Shown here one piece after another: positions 53,468-62,738 of a stretch of 64,000 nucleotides of DNA. Numbering within the stretch: position 1 is the stretch's first letter; each line of letters opens with the position of its first letter. The stretch is from the NCBI RefSeq assembly GCF_029277445.1, contig NZ_CP119566.1:3784001-3848000 (forward strand), in the 5' to 3' direction. Below the pieces are notes generated by a model that worked only from the letters and a program-made list of their open reading frames with translations, ran no database searches and had not been told where the DNA came from. This DNA comes from Pararhizobium qamdonense. Its GTDB lineage: Bacteria; Pseudomonadota; Alphaproteobacteria; Rhizobiales; Rhizobiaceae. A program made the translations under genes and the position numbers.

Positions 53468-53869
53468 CATGTCGCAGTGGAATGAGGCGGCCAGCCACGG
53501 TCTCCCCCTTCTCCCCGGCGGGGAGAAGTGTCGAGCGGATGCGAGGCGATGAGGGGGTGCTTCGGCAAACTCTGAGCCAGCTTAAGGTGGCCTTCGGCCC
53601 CCCTCATCCGCCCTTCGGGCACCTTCTCCCCGCTGGGGAGAAGAGGGAGTTCGCCGCTCTCCGCTGGCGACGATGCCTGCTCAGCCGTAGCATGTCGCAA
53701 TGGAATGAGGCGGACAGCCACGGTCTCCCCCTTCTCCCCAGCGGGGAGAAGTGCCGAGCGGATGCGAGGCGATGAGGGGGTGCTTCGGCAAACTCTGAGC
53801 CAGCTTAAGGTGGCCTTCGGCCCCCCTCATCCGACCCTTCGGGCACCTTCTCCCCGCTGGGGAGAAGGG
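53451..53869. repeat. Tandem duplication carrying two family B elements
   Basis: About 196 bp (53451-53646) is repeated at 53674-53869 with offset 223 bp and few differences. The unit starts inside the last codons of the AsmA gene (TGCCTGC-CAGCCGTAG), so a copy of the gene end and stop codon is carried along, followed by a family B palindromic element. The elements themselves are at 53508-53643 and 53731-53867. The gap 53468-53919 contains nothing else. Confidence 0.9.
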
Positions 53870-53919
53870 GAGGATGCCGCTTTTGCCGGGGAGGCGGACG
53901 CCGATGTGGGACCCAGCCA

Positions 53920-54735
53920 TCAATGCGCGAACGCTGCCTGTTCGTCCTTGACGCGCTGGATTTCGCGGCGGCGGGAGACGACCGATGCGATCAGGACGCC
54001 GATGGCGACGATGCCGATCAGGATGGTGCAGACGGCGTTGATCTCGGGCGTTACGCCCAGTCTCACCTGGCTGTAGATCCGCATCGGCAGTGTCGTGGCG
54101 CCGGGGCCGGAGGTGAAGCTTGATATCACCAGATCATCCAGCGACAGCGTGAAAGCCAGCACCCAGCCGGAAAAGACGGCAGGCGCGATCACCGGCAAGG
54201 TCACCTGCAGGAAGGTGGCGACCGGCGTTGCGCCCAGATCCATCGCGGCCTCCTCGATCGAGCGGTCGAAGCTTAGGAGCCTTGACTGCACGACGACCGC
54301 AACGAAGCACATGGTGAAGGTGATATGCGCCAAAGTCAGCGTCCAGAAACCGCGATCAAAGCCGATGGCAACGAAGAGAAGCAGCATGGACAGGCCGGTG
54401 ATGACTTCCGGCATGACCAGCGGCGCATAGATCATCCCGGAAAACAGCATGCGGCCGCGAAAGCGGGTGTAGCGCGTCATGGCCAGCGCTGCCATCGTGC
54501 CGAGAACCGTCGCGACCGTTGCCGAAATCAGACCGACGCGGATCGTCACCCAGGCGGCATCGAGAAGCGCCTGGTTCTGGAACAGCTGCACATACCATTT
54601 GGTCGAAAAGCCCGCCCAGACAGTAACGAGCTTAGATTCGTTGAAGGAGAAGATCACCAGAAGCACGATCGGCAGATAAAGAAAGGCGAAACCGATGACG
54701 ATCGAGGCGATATTGAAACGGGACCAGCGCTGCAT
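53920..54735 (-). CDS. potI: Polyamine ABC transporter permease, PotI type
   Basis: 271 residues, six helices, with the PotC/PotI-type EAA loop (SIEEAAMDLGATPVATFLQV) that contacts the ATPase, and FLYLPIVLLVIFSFNESKLV near the start. It forms the inner-membrane channel with PotH. Last gene of the pot operon; two family B repeats follow its stop. Confidence 0.92.
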   Translation of the reverse strand: MQRWSRFNIASIVIGFAFLYLPIVLLVIFSFNESKLVTVWAGFSTKWYVQLFQNQALLDAAWVTIRVGLISATVATVLGTMAALAMTRYTRFRGRMLFSGMIYAPLVMPEVITGLSMLLLFVAIGFDRGFWTLTLAHITFTMCFVAVVVQSRLLSFDRSIEEAAMDLGATPVATFLQVTLPVIAPAVFSGWVLAFTLSLDDLVISSFTSGPGATTLPMRIYSQVRLGVTPEINAVCTILIGIVAIGVLIASVVSRRREIQRVKDEQAAFAH

Positions 54736-54737
54736 GA

Positions 54738-55649
54738 CTATCTCCCCTCGCTATCGGCTTTGGACTGGGCATGCTGGAAGAACATGATCGGCACCACCAG
54801 GATGAGCAGCAGAATGGTCGCCACGGCTGCGGAAACCGGCCAGTCGCGGTTGGCGTTGAACTCGTTCCACAGCGTCTTGCCGATCATCAGCGTTTCGGAG
54901 CCGCCGAGCAGATCCGGGATGACGAATTCGCCGACGGCCGGGATGAAGACCAGCATGCAGCCGGCCACCACGCCGGGCATCGACAGCGGGAATGTCACCC
55001 GCCAGAACGCGCGGATCGGCGTGCAGCCGAGATCCTGGGCCGCTTCCGTCAGGCTGTGATCCATCTTTTCCAGCGAGGAATAAATCGGCAGCACCATGAA
55101 TGGCAGGTAGGAATAGACGATGCCGATATAGATCGCCCAATTGGTGTTGAGGATGATCAGCGGCTGATCGATCACGCCCAGCGTGAGCAGCAGCTGATTG
55201 AGCAGCCCTTCCGGCTTCAGGATGGCGATCCAGGCATAGACGCGGATCAGGAAGCTCGTCCAGAACGGCAGGATGACCAGCATCAACAGCGTCGGGCGGA
55301 TCGTATTGGGCGCCTGCGCCATGCCGTAGGCCACCGGATAGGCGATCAGCAATGTCAGGAACGTCGAGATGGCGGCGATCCAGAGGCTGGACGCATAGGC
55401 CTTGGTGTAGAGCGCGTCCTCGGTCAGCCAGACATAGTTGTCGATCGAGAACTGCTTGATATTGTCGATGAACCCGCCGATGCCGGATGCGAGGTCGAAC
55501 ACCGGCAGATAGGGCGGCATGGCGACCGCCGTTTCCGACAGGGAAATGCGGATGACGATGAAAAACGGTATCAGGAAGAAGAACAGCAACCAGGCATAGG
55601 GGATGATGATCACCAGCCGGTTGAACAAAGCCGATCCGAATTTTGCCAT
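54738..55649 (-). CDS. potH: Polyamine ABC transporter permease, PotH type
   Basis: 303 residues, six helices. The first periplasmic loop is long (PPYLPVFDLASGIGGFIDNI), as in PotH; the EAA loop is HSLTEAAQDLGCTPIRAFWR, and the segment VTFPLSMPGVVAGCMLVFIP follows. Two bp separate it from potI and 4 bp from potG, so the genes are one transcript. Confidence 0.92.
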   Translation of the reverse strand: MAKFGSALFNRLVIIIPYAWLLFFFLIPFFIVIRISLSETAVAMPPYLPVFDLASGIGGFIDNIKQFSIDNYVWLTEDALYTKAYASSLWIAAISTFLTLLIAYPVAYGMAQAPNTIRPTLLMLVILPFWTSFLIRVYAWIAILKPEGLLNQLLLTLGVIDQPLIILNTNWAIYIGIVYSYLPFMVLPIYSSLEKMDHSLTEAAQDLGCTPIRAFWRVTFPLSMPGVVAGCMLVFIPAVGEFVIPDLLGGSETLMIGKTLWNEFNANRDWPVSAAVATILLLILVVPIMFFQHAQSKADSEGR

Positions 55650-55653
55650 GGCC

Positions 55654-56799
55654 TCAATCCTTCAGCACGACGCCGGCATTTTCATCGAACGAAATCCAGA
55701 CTTCCTGATCGTAGCCCAGCGGGTCCTCGACGGCGCGCACGGCGTTGAGCGAGGAGGCCTTGATCACCTTGCCGTCCTTCAGCTTGACGTGGAAAACCGT
55801 CATGTCGCCGAGATAGCCGATATCCCAGATTTCGCCCTGTGCTGCATTGAGCGGCGCACAGGCCGGCTGGTCGCGGCCGACGCGGATCTTTTCAGGGCGC
55901 ACGGCAAAGCCGGCCTTGGCGCCGATGGCGGGCGGTTCGGTGGAGGCGACGCGGAAGGTGAAGCCGCTCTGCGTTGCGATCTCGACGGTGCCGTTGCCTG
56001 CAGCCGAGACCGTGCCGTCGAAAATATTCACGTCGCCGATGAAATCGGCCACGAAACGGGAATTGGGCGCCTCATAGATTTCCGGCGGGGTCGCCACCTG
56101 CACGACCTTGCCATGCGCCATGACGGCGATGCGGTCGGCCATGGTCATCGCCTCTTCCTGGTCATGGGTGACCACGACGAAGGTGAGGCCGAGTTCCTGC
56201 TGCAGATCCATCAGTTCGAACTGGGTTTCCTCGCGCAGCTTCTTGTCGAGCGCGCCAAGCGGCTCGTCCAGCAGAAGCACCTTCGGGCGCTTGGCAAGCG
56301 ACCGGGCGAGCGCCACGCGCTGCCGCTGGCCGCCGGAGAGCTGGTGCGGCTTGCGCTTGGCGAACTTGTCGAGCTTGACCAGTTTCAGCATTTGCTCGAC
56401 ACGCGCGGCAATATCGGCCTTCGGCATGCCGTCCTGTTTCAGGCCAAAGGCGATGTTGTTTTCGACCGTCATATGCGGAAACAGCGCATAGGACTGGAAC
56501 ATCATGTTGACCGGCCGCTTGTAGGGCGGGATGCCGGCAAGGCTCTGGCCGTCGAGGATGATCTCGCCGGAGGTCGGCTGTTCGAAACCGGCCAGCATGC
56601 GCAAAAGCGTCGACTTGCCGCAGCCGGATGCTCCCAGAAGCGCGAAGAATTCACGCGGATAGATGTTGAGCGAGAGATCATCGACCGCAACGAAATCACC
56701 GAACTTCTTGGTGACGTTCTTGACGGCGATGAAGGGTACGGAATTGGGATCGGCCCAAGGAGCAAAGGAGCGCCGGATACTGCCAAGTGACTTCATCAT
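55654..56799 (-). CDS. potG: Polyamine ABC transporter ATP-binding protein, PotG type
   Basis: 381 residues (adjacent ATGs at 56799 and 56796). Walker A GASGCGKST (about residues 56-64), signature [15 protein letters not shown], Walker B VLLLDEPLGALD and switch His in VVVTHDQEEAM. The C-terminal TOBE region (AVRPEKIRV) is typical of PotA/PotG. It energises PotHI. A hairpin terminator lies between it and potF. Confidence 0.93.
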   Translation of the reverse strand: MMKSLGSIRRSFAPWADPNSVPFIAVKNVTKKFGDFVAVDDLSLNIYPREFFALLGASGCGKSTLLRMLAGFEQPTSGEIILDGQSLAGIPPYKRPVNMMFQSYALFPHMTVENNIAFGLKQDGMPKADIAARVEQMLKLVKLDKFAKRKPHQLSGGQRQRVALARSLAKRPKVLLLDEPLGALDKKLREETQFELMDLQQELGLTFVVVTHDQEEAMTMADRIAVMAHGKVVQVATPPEIYEAPNSRFVADFIGDVNIFDGTVSAAGNGTVEIATQSGFTFRVASTEPPAIGAKAGFAVRPEKIRVGRDQPACAPLNAAQGEIWDIGYLGDMTVFHVKLKDGKVIKASSLNAVRAVEDPLGYDQEVWISFDENAGVVLKD

Positions 56800-56849
56800 C
56801 TATCCCCGAATGACTTGCACGAACGGCGCCGTCCCCAGCGCCACAAAAG

Positions 56850-56885
56850 AAAATTGCCCGGATGAGGTCCGGGCAATTCTTTTCG
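56850..56885 (-). terminator. Intercistronic hairpin between potF and potG
   Basis: AATTGCCCGGA / TCCGGGCAATT stem with a 5-nt loop and a T-rich tail on the minus strand. Probably an attenuator that lets the binding protein be made in excess over the membrane parts. Confidence 0.75.
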
Positions 56886-56887
56886 AC

Positions 56888-57982
56888 TTACTGGCCGGTG
56901 ACCACTTTGGTCCACATGCGCGTTAGCACGCGCTGCTCTCTTGCATCGAAGGGCGTCGTCGTGAAGAGCTTCTTCATGACATCCTCCGGCGGATAGATCG
57001 CGGTGTCGCCCATCACGTCCTTGCTGACGAACTGTTGGGAGGCCTTGTTGCCGTTGGCGTAGAACACCACGTCGCTCGCCTTGGCAATGACTTCCGGCTT
57101 CATGATGTAATTCAGGAATTCATGCGCTTCGGCGACATGCGGCGCATCGGCTGGAATGGCCATGACGTCGAACCACATCTGCGCGCCCGTCGACGGAATG
57201 GAATAATCAACGGTCACACCGGCCTTGGCTTCGGCGGCACGGTCGCGTGCCTGGAAGATATCGCCGGAATAGCCCAAGGCCAGGCAGATATCGCCGTTGG
57301 CGAGCGCATTGATATATTCCGAGGAGTGAAACTTGCGGATGTTCGGGCGGATTTTCAGCAGCAGCTCTTCGGCCTTGGCCAGATCTTCCGGCGCATGGCT
57401 GTCGGGATTGAGGCCGAGATAAAGCAGGACGCTCGGCACGACATCGGTCGGCGAATCGAGAACCTGAATACCGCAATCCTTGAACTTAGCGGCCAGTTCC
57501 GGCTTGAAAAGCACATCCCATGTGGGCTTCTCGTCGGTGCCGAGGATTTGTTTCACCTTCTCGACATTATAGCCAAGGCCGGTCGTGCCCCACATATAGT
57601 CGATCGCGTATTCGTTGCCCGGATCGTAGGTGGCGACGCGCGTGGTGATTTCGTCCCACATATTGGAAAGATTGGGCAGCTTCGACTTGTCGAGTTTCTG
57701 GAAGACGCCGGCCGCGATCTGACGCTGCAGGAAGGTTGCGGTCGGCACGACGACATCATAGCCGGTGCCGCCGGCGAGCAGCTTGGTTTCGAGGATCTCG
57801 TTGCTGTCGAAGACGTCATAGACGACCTTGATGCCGGTTTCCTTGGTAAAATCCTCCAGGATCGACGCATCGATATAATCGGACCAGTTGTAGATATTGA
57901 CCACGCGCTCCTGCGCGGTGGCAATCGTTGCGGACCCAGAAAGGATCAACGCGGCAAAGGCTGTGGCAATCGTACGCGACAT
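56888..57982 (-). CDS. potF: Putrescine/polyamine ABC transporter substrate-binding protein, PotF type
   Basis: 364 residues from ATG 57982 with signal peptide MSRTIATAFAALILSGSATI (cleavage near ATAQ). Mature start ERVVNIYNWSDYIDASILED is the classic PotF sequence; further segments are TGYDVVVPTATFLQRQIAAG and YMWGTTGLGYN. PotF binds putrescine; PotD-like relatives bind spermidine, so the exact polyamine is not certain. First gene of the operon potF-G-H-I. Confidence 0.92.
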   Translation of the reverse strand: MSRTIATAFAALILSGSATIATAQERVVNIYNWSDYIDASILEDFTKETGIKVVYDVFDSNEILETKLLAGGTGYDVVVPTATFLQRQIAAGVFQKLDKSKLPNLSNMWDEITTRVATYDPGNEYAIDYMWGTTGLGYNVEKVKQILGTDEKPTWDVLFKPELAAKFKDCGIQVLDSPTDVVPSVLLYLGLNPDSHAPEDLAKAEELLLKIRPNIRKFHSSEYINALANGDICLALGYSGDIFQARDRAAEAKAGVTVDYSIPSTGAQMWFDVMAIPADAPHVAEAHEFLNYIMKPEVIAKASDVVFYANGNKASQQFVSKDVMGDTAIYPPEDVMKKLFTTTPFDAREQRVLTRMWTKVVTGQ

Positions 57983-58325
57983 AGAATTCCCCTTGGTTTT
58001 ATCGGAACAGTCCGGGCGGCCGCCGTCGCCTGCCTGTCTGTCCCTCCGTATGCGCGTTTGGAAGTTAGGCATGTTTTCAAACAACCACAAGCGCTTTTAC
58101 TGGCCCAAGCAGAACCATTCGGTGCACTGCCAAATTTTAGCGCTTCCTGCAAAAAGCCGAATCTTTTCAGTGCACCATCGCGGCCTGCGCGCCCGGCGGC
58201 CCGCATCCCAGCGCCGGTTAACCATAAGCGCAGATCGCGCGTGGAACACGGCGTTTACGATTGCTTAACCATGTGCGGAATGCGATTTTGCGCAGAGAAG
58301 GTTATGTGTTTCGGAGTTGGCCGTC
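57983..58325. other. Divergent intergenic region, no gene seen
   Basis: 343 bp between potF (minus) and the desaturase gene (plus). It must carry both promoters. No repeat, RNA gene or recognised operator was found. Confidence 0.5.
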
Positions 58326-59279
58326 ATGAATGTGAAGTCGCAGCGGATCGATCCACGGGAATTGAAGCGGCTGTCGGTGCTGCAATCTCACAGGACGCTT
58401 CTGGCCATCGGTTTCGACTGGGCGTTGATTGCCGGCGCCATCGTCTTCAGCAAATATATGCAGCATCCCCTCGCCTATATCGCAGCGGTGCTTGTGATTG
58501 CCGGACGCATGCATGCCTTCGGCTGCCTGATGCATGAGGCCGCCCATTACCGCATCATCAAGAACCGCAAGGTCAGCGACTGGATGAGCGATCTGCTGCT
58601 CGCGTGGCCGATCATGGCGACGGTCGATGGCTACCGGATGAACCATCTTGCCCATCACCAGCATACCAATACCGACGAGGACCCCGATTGGGCCGCCAAG
58701 CTCGGCATGACGCAGTTCACCTTCCCGCAGAAAGTCTGGCGCGGCGTGGTGCAGCTGCTCGGCTATCTCGTGGCAATCAATTCTGTGCGCGATATCCTGC
58801 ACATGGCCAAGCGCATTGCCAAGCATGACCGCTCGACCCGGACCTACAAGCTCCTGCGCATCAGCTTCTATATCGCGGCCGCAGTGATCTTCTCGGTCTT
58901 CGGGCTCTGGACCGACGTCACGCTCTACTGGCTGGTGCCATTCTTCACCTTCTTTTGCCTGTTCCTCTATGTCCGCAGCGTTGCCGAGCATTTCGGCAGC
59001 ATGGATTATTCCGACGAACTGGGCAGCTCGCGCACCGTCTATCCCCATCTCTGGGAAAAGCTGTTCTTTGCGCCCCACAACATCAACTATCACCTGGAAC
59101 ATCATCTTTATCCGGGCGTGCCCTATTACAACCTGCCGGAACTGCACGCGGTGCTGATGACAAACCCGAATTACGCCAGCCGGGCGCACATTACACGAGG
59201 CTATACGACAGGGCTTGCTTCGGAATGCTTTGCCCCGAATGCGCCGCTGCTTCCGGCGCATCATCCTGTCAGTTACTGA
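58326..59279 (+). CDS. Fatty acid desaturase family protein
   Basis: 317 residues from ATG 58326; a TTG nine bp earlier is less likely. Membrane di-iron enzyme with the three histidine boxes: HEAAHY (about residue 68), HLAHHQH (about 105) and HNINYHLEHH (about 255-264). Four hydrophobic helices lie around them (LLAIGFDWALIAGAIVFSKY, LYWLVPFFTFFCLFLYVRSV). The boxes are complete, so the enzyme is expected to be active as a desaturase or hydroxylase of fatty acyl groups; the position and substrate are unknown. It converges on the ScfR-like gene. Confidence 0.87.
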   Translation: MNVKSQRIDPRELKRLSVLQSHRTLLAIGFDWALIAGAIVFSKYMQHPLAYIAAVLVIAGRMHAFGCLMHEAAHYRIIKNRKVSDWMSDLLLAWPIMATVDGYRMNHLAHHQHTNTDEDPDWAAKLGMTQFTFPQKVWRGVVQLLGYLVAINSVRDILHMAKRIAKHDRSTRTYKLLRISFYIAAAVIFSVFGLWTDVTLYWLVPFFTFFCLFLYVRSVAEHFGSMDYSDELGSSRTVYPHLWEKLFFAPHNINYHLEHHLYPGVPYYNLPELHAVLMTNPNYASRAHITRGYTTGLASECFAPNAPLLPAHHPVSY

Positions 59280-59287
59280 ATGGGCAG

Positions 59288-60697
59288 CTACTGAAAATCA
59301 AAGGCGCTCAGACCGGTCACCATTTCATCGAGCCCGAGCGGCCTTGTGACCGGCGGCTCAGCCCTGGCAAGACAGCCCTGCCGCTCGCAGAGACGGCAGG
59401 CGGTGCCACCGGCGACAGTTGCAAGAGGTGCGGCACCATAGACGGTTTCGCCGGCATGCGCGGCATCACAGCCGATGAGGATCGCGGTGCGGCGGACGCG
59501 ATCTTGAAAATTCGCCCGTGGACCTTCGATCGTCCGGGCGATGGTCAAAAACTCCCCGCCCCCAAAGATCTCCACCCGCTCGGCCAGCACCTGGCCAGCC
59601 TGCGCAAAGGCCGTGTGAACGTTGAGCTTGGGACAGCCGCCGCCGAAGCGCGCCTGCGGGAAACCGGACGCACCCGCCTTGCGCAGCCGGTTGCCGGCAT
59701 GATCGATTTCCATCAGGAAGAACGGTAGCGCCGCAGCCCCCAGGCGCTGCAGCGTCACCAGCCGGCTGGCGGCCTGTTCGAAGGAGACCTGGAAGCGGGC
59801 GCTCAACACGTCGATATCGTATTTCGCCCGCTGTGCTGCGGCGAGAAAGCCAGCGTATGGCATCATGACCGCATGCGCCGCATACCGCGCCAGCTCGAAA
59901 CGGCCGATACGGCGCGCCTCGCCAGTGGAAAATGCCAGCTGCTGCAGGTCGGCGGCGATGGCTTGCGGAAACGCGATCTGCGCCGCCTCCATGGCGATTT
60001 CGCGGAGCTGGTCCTGCGCCGATAGACGCTCCGACAGGAACAGCCGCATGGAATGACGATCAAAGCGGCGGCGCAGGTCCGGCATGACATGGACGGGCAA
60101 TGTGCGCACCGTCAGGCCATGCTCCTTGCGCAAAAAGCCTTTCAGCGCTCCGGCAAGGTCTTCGCCGGGGGAAAGCTGCGCATGGAAGGCCTCTGCGGCC
60201 TCGTCTATATCAGCGAAATAATGAGGCCGGCTTTCGAAGATGTCGCGCACCTCGTCCATTGGCAGGCGCGCGTCCGACAATGCCGCCATATGGCCCTGAT
60301 CGGATAAAAGTGCGCTCAGGTCCTTCAGCCGCAGCGACTGTTCGCGGTAGGCGCGATACAGTTTGAGAACGCCGATCGCGGCGTTGGGGGCAGCCTCCGC
60401 CACCTCGATCAATTCCTGATCGCCCGGCAGCTCGCCCGAGAGCAGCGGATCGGCAAATACTTCGCGCAACTGCGTGACGCTGCCGGTCGCCTCCCCCTGC
60501 AGCTCGTCGAGATCGACCTTGTAGACCGAGGAGAGCTTTAATAGCAGCTGCACCGTCAACGGACGCTGGTTGCGCTCGATCAGGTTGAGATAGGACGGCG
60601 AGATGCCAAGCGCTTCGGCCATCGCCGTCTGCGTCAGCGACAAGCCATTACGGATCCGCCGCACGCGAGCCCCGGCAAAAATCTTGTTTTCAGCCAT
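59288..60697 (-). CDS. ScfR/RamB-like regulator (XRE HTH with DUF2083 and ImmA/IrrE-like regions)
   Basis: 469 residues. XRE helix-turn-helix at residues ~9-65 (LTQTAMAEALGISPSYLNLI), a middle ImmA/IrrE-like part (~160-330) and a C-terminal DUF2083 region with a Cys cluster (GTACRLCERQGCLARAEPP) that could bind metal or sense redox. This architecture is that of the short-chain fatty acyl (ScfR) regulators; RamB of Corynebacterium, of the same type, controls isocitrate lyase. Here the gene is divergent from aceA, and the gap carries inverted and repeated TTTACA sites, so it very likely controls aceA and itself. Confidence 0.88.
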   Translation of the reverse strand: MAENKIFAGARVRRIRNGLSLTQTAMAEALGISPSYLNLIERNQRPLTVQLLLKLSSVYKVDLDELQGEATGSVTQLREVFADPLLSGELPGDQELIEVAEAAPNAAIGVLKLYRAYREQSLRLKDLSALLSDQGHMAALSDARLPMDEVRDIFESRPHYFADIDEAAEAFHAQLSPGEDLAGALKGFLRKEHGLTVRTLPVHVMPDLRRRFDRHSMRLFLSERLSAQDQLREIAMEAAQIAFPQAIAADLQQLAFSTGEARRIGRFELARYAAHAVMMPYAGFLAAAQRAKYDIDVLSARFQVSFEQAASRLVTLQRLGAAALPFFLMEIDHAGNRLRKAGASGFPQARFGGGCPKLNVHTAFAQAGQVLAERVEIFGGGEFLTIARTIEGPRANFQDRVRRTAILIGCDAAHAGETVYGAAPLATVAGGTACRLCERQGCLARAEPPVTRPLGLDEMVTGLSAFDFQ

Positions 60698-60704
60698 TTG
60701 TCAC

Positions 60705-60776
60705 GCCTTTTACAATTTAGCCAGACTGGCGGTCTTTACAGTTTTTACAGAATTACAAAGGGCCATTGTAAAAGGC
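60705..60776. promoter_or_regulatory. Operator array between ScfR-like gene and aceA
   Basis: GCCTTTTACAAT (60705-60716) and its exact reverse complement ATTGTAAAAGGC (60765-60776) flank two TTTACAG half-sites (60735 and 60744). A further CTGTAAA lies at 60841. The left arm starts 8 bp before the regulator start codon, which suggests autorepression. Confidence 0.65.
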
Positions 60777-60926
60777 AAGACATGATAACCCTTTTGAACA
60801 TAGCAAAAATCCTTTTTTTCTGGCGGGTTTGTGCAGCGCACTGTAAAACAGGTCACATCAGATCGCCGATCGAGACACCCTTAAACGAAAGCCTTATCTG
60901 TCTCGAAACATTGCAGGAGGAAACTT

Positions 60927-62216
60927 ATGACTGATTTTTACAATCTCATTCCCGGCGCCCCGCAGGGCCGTTTCGACGGCCTCGATCGCCCTTATACTGC
61001 CGAGGACGTCACGCGGCTGCGCGGCTCCGTCCAGATCCGCCATACGCTGGCCGAAATGGGCGCGAACCGGTTGTGGAAGCTGATCAATGAGGAGGATTTC
61101 GTTAATGCGCTGGGCGCGATGACGGGCAACCAGGCGATGCAGCAGGTTCGCGCCGGCCTGAAGGCCATCTATCTTTCCGGCTGGCAGGTTGCCGCCGACA
61201 GCAATACCGCCTCGTCCATGTATCCCGACCAGTCGCTCTATCCGGCCAATGCGGCCCCGGAACTGGCCAAGCGCATCAACAGGACATTGCAGCGCGCCGA
61301 CCAGATCGAAACCTCGGAGGGCAAGGGCCTTTCGGTCGATACCTGGTTTGCCCCGATCGTTGCCGATGCGGAGGCTGGCTTTGGCGGGCCGCTCAACGCT
61401 TTCGAGATCATGAAGGCGTTTATCGAGGCGGGCGCTGCCGGCGTTCACTATGAGGACCAGCTGGCATCGGAAAAGAAATGCGGCCATCTCGGCGGCAAGG
61501 TTCTGATCCCGACAGCCGCTCATATCCGCAATCTCAACGCCGCGCGCCTTGCCGCCGACGTCATGGGCACGCCGACACTGGTGATCGCCCGCACGGACGC
61601 CGAGGCCGCCAAGCTGCTCACATCCGATATCGACGAGCGCGACCAGCCCTTCGTCGATTACGATGCCGGGCGCACGACGGAAGGTTTCTATCAGGTCAAG
61701 AACGGCATCGAGCCCTGCATTGCCCGCGCGATTGCCTATGCGCCCTATTGCGACCTCATCTGGATGGAGACCGGCAAGCCGGATCTCGAGCAGGCCCGCA
61801 GGTTTGCCGAGGCCGTGCACAAGGTGCATCCGGGCAAGAAGCTCGCCTATAATTGCTCGCCGTCGTTCAACTGGAAGAAAAACCTCGACGACGCGACGAT
61901 CGCCAAGTTCCAGCGCGAGCTGGGCGCCATGGGCTACAAATTCCAGTTCATCACACTTGCCGGCTTCCACCAGCTGAACTTCGGCATGTTCGAACTGGCA
62001 CGCGGCTACAAGGACCGGCAGATGGCTGCCTATTCGCAGCTGCAGGAGGCCGAATTCGCCGCCGAGGTCAACGGCTACACGGCCACCAAGCATCAGCGCG
62101 AAGTCGGCACCGGCTATTTCGACGCCGTCTCGATGGCGATCACCGGCGGCAAGTCCTCGACGACAGCCATGCACGAATCGACCGAACACGAGCAATTCCG
62201 GCCGGCGGCGGAGTAG
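60927..62216 (+). CDS. aceA: Isocitrate lyase
   Basis: 429 residues, the usual bacterial length. Splits isocitrate into glyoxylate and succinate, first step of the glyoxylate shunt. The active-site loop KKCGHLGGK (183-191, catalytic Cys185) and [19 protein letters not shown] metal/substrate segments are intact. AGGAGG lies at good distance from the ATG. It is divergent from the ScfR-like regulator. Needed for growth on acetate, fatty acids or PHB, which fits acetoacetyl-CoA synthetase and phasin in the same window. Confidence 0.96.
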   Translation: MTDFYNLIPGAPQGRFDGLDRPYTAEDVTRLRGSVQIRHTLAEMGANRLWKLINEEDFVNALGAMTGNQAMQQVRAGLKAIYLSGWQVAADSNTASSMYPDQSLYPANAAPELAKRINRTLQRADQIETSEGKGLSVDTWFAPIVADAEAGFGGPLNAFEIMKAFIEAGAAGVHYEDQLASEKKCGHLGGKVLIPTAAHIRNLNAARLAADVMGTPTLVIARTDAEAAKLLTSDIDERDQPFVDYDAGRTTEGFYQVKNGIEPCIARAIAYAPYCDLIWMETGKPDLEQARRFAEAVHKVHPGKKLAYNCSPSFNWKKNLDDATIAKFQRELGAMGYKFQFITLAGFHQLNFGMFELARGYKDRQMAAYSQLQEAEFAAEVNGYTATKHQREVGTGYFDAVSMAITGGKSSTTAMHESTEHEQFRPAAE

Positions 62217-62222
62217 GCGAAT

Positions 62223-62375
62223 TCTCCTCCCCAACTCTTTCTCACAAGGGGGGAGGGGCTAACTTGCGGCACTTTCTGTGCTCCATCAACCACTCCAGAC
62301 GTGCGGAGTTGTCTCTGGGCAGAACGGTGCGGCATGCAAGTCCCTCCCCCTTGTGGGGAGGGGTTGGGGAGGGGC
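62223..62375. repeat. Imperfect inverted repeat, intergenic
   Basis: CTCCCCAAC and its complement-like GTTGGGGAG flank further CACAAGG/CCTTGTG arms, giving a long imperfect palindrome of ~150 bp between aceA and the next gene. It differs from families A and B but is of the same general type. Confidence 0.65.
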
Positions 62376-62413
62376 TCTCAACCAATCACAACATCAACCA
62401 AGGAGGAACCACC

Positions 62414-62653
62414 ATGACAGTCCAGACACGCGTCAAGGAACGGGCGGAGGAACAGTCCTCGGCTATGACACCGGAACAGCAGGCCATGATCCGCATGGTC
62501 GCCAACGACCTGCACAGGCTCAACCAGGCCGTCATGAAAGCCGTGGATGCTGGCGTTTCCGTCGAGCTTGTCCGCTCGGCCCGCCATCATGGCGGCGAAG
62601 GCAATTGGGGTGATCTGCTGATCCCCGTTATCGTCACGCAGGGACGCGGCTGA
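62414..62653 (+). CDS. Small conserved-looking protein of unknown function
   Basis: 79 residues. A strong ribosome-binding site (AAGGAGGAA) sits ahead of ATG 62414. The protein is mostly helical (EQQAMIRMVANDLHRLNQAV), then VSVELVRSARHHGGEGNWGD and a short hydrophobic end (LLIPVIVTQG). No domain is recognised. It follows aceA by ~200 bp with a palindromic repeat between, so cotranscription is uncertain; a terminator follows. Confidence 0.72.
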   Translation: MTVQTRVKERAEEQSSAMTPEQQAMIRMVANDLHRLNQAVMKAVDAGVSVELVRSARHHGGEGNWGDLLIPVIVTQGRG

Positions 62654-62683
62654 GGCATGACACCGTGTCCACAAACATCCCGG

Positions 62684-62716
62684 CGGGACAATATCCTGCC
62701 GGGATGTTGCGTTCCG
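62684..62716 (+). terminator. Rho-independent-like terminator
   Basis: AACATCCCGGCGGG / CCTGCCGGGATGTT stem with a 7-nt loop, 30 bp after the small gene; the T-run is weak. Confidence 0.7.
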
Positions 62717-62738
62717 GCGAAACGCTAAAGACTAACGG

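Noticed and set aside
53451..53869. Paired repeats considered as an insertion sequence or a CRISPR remnant
   Set aside because: No transposase frame, no target-site duplication and no regular short repeats; it is a tandem duplication of a palindromic intergenic element.
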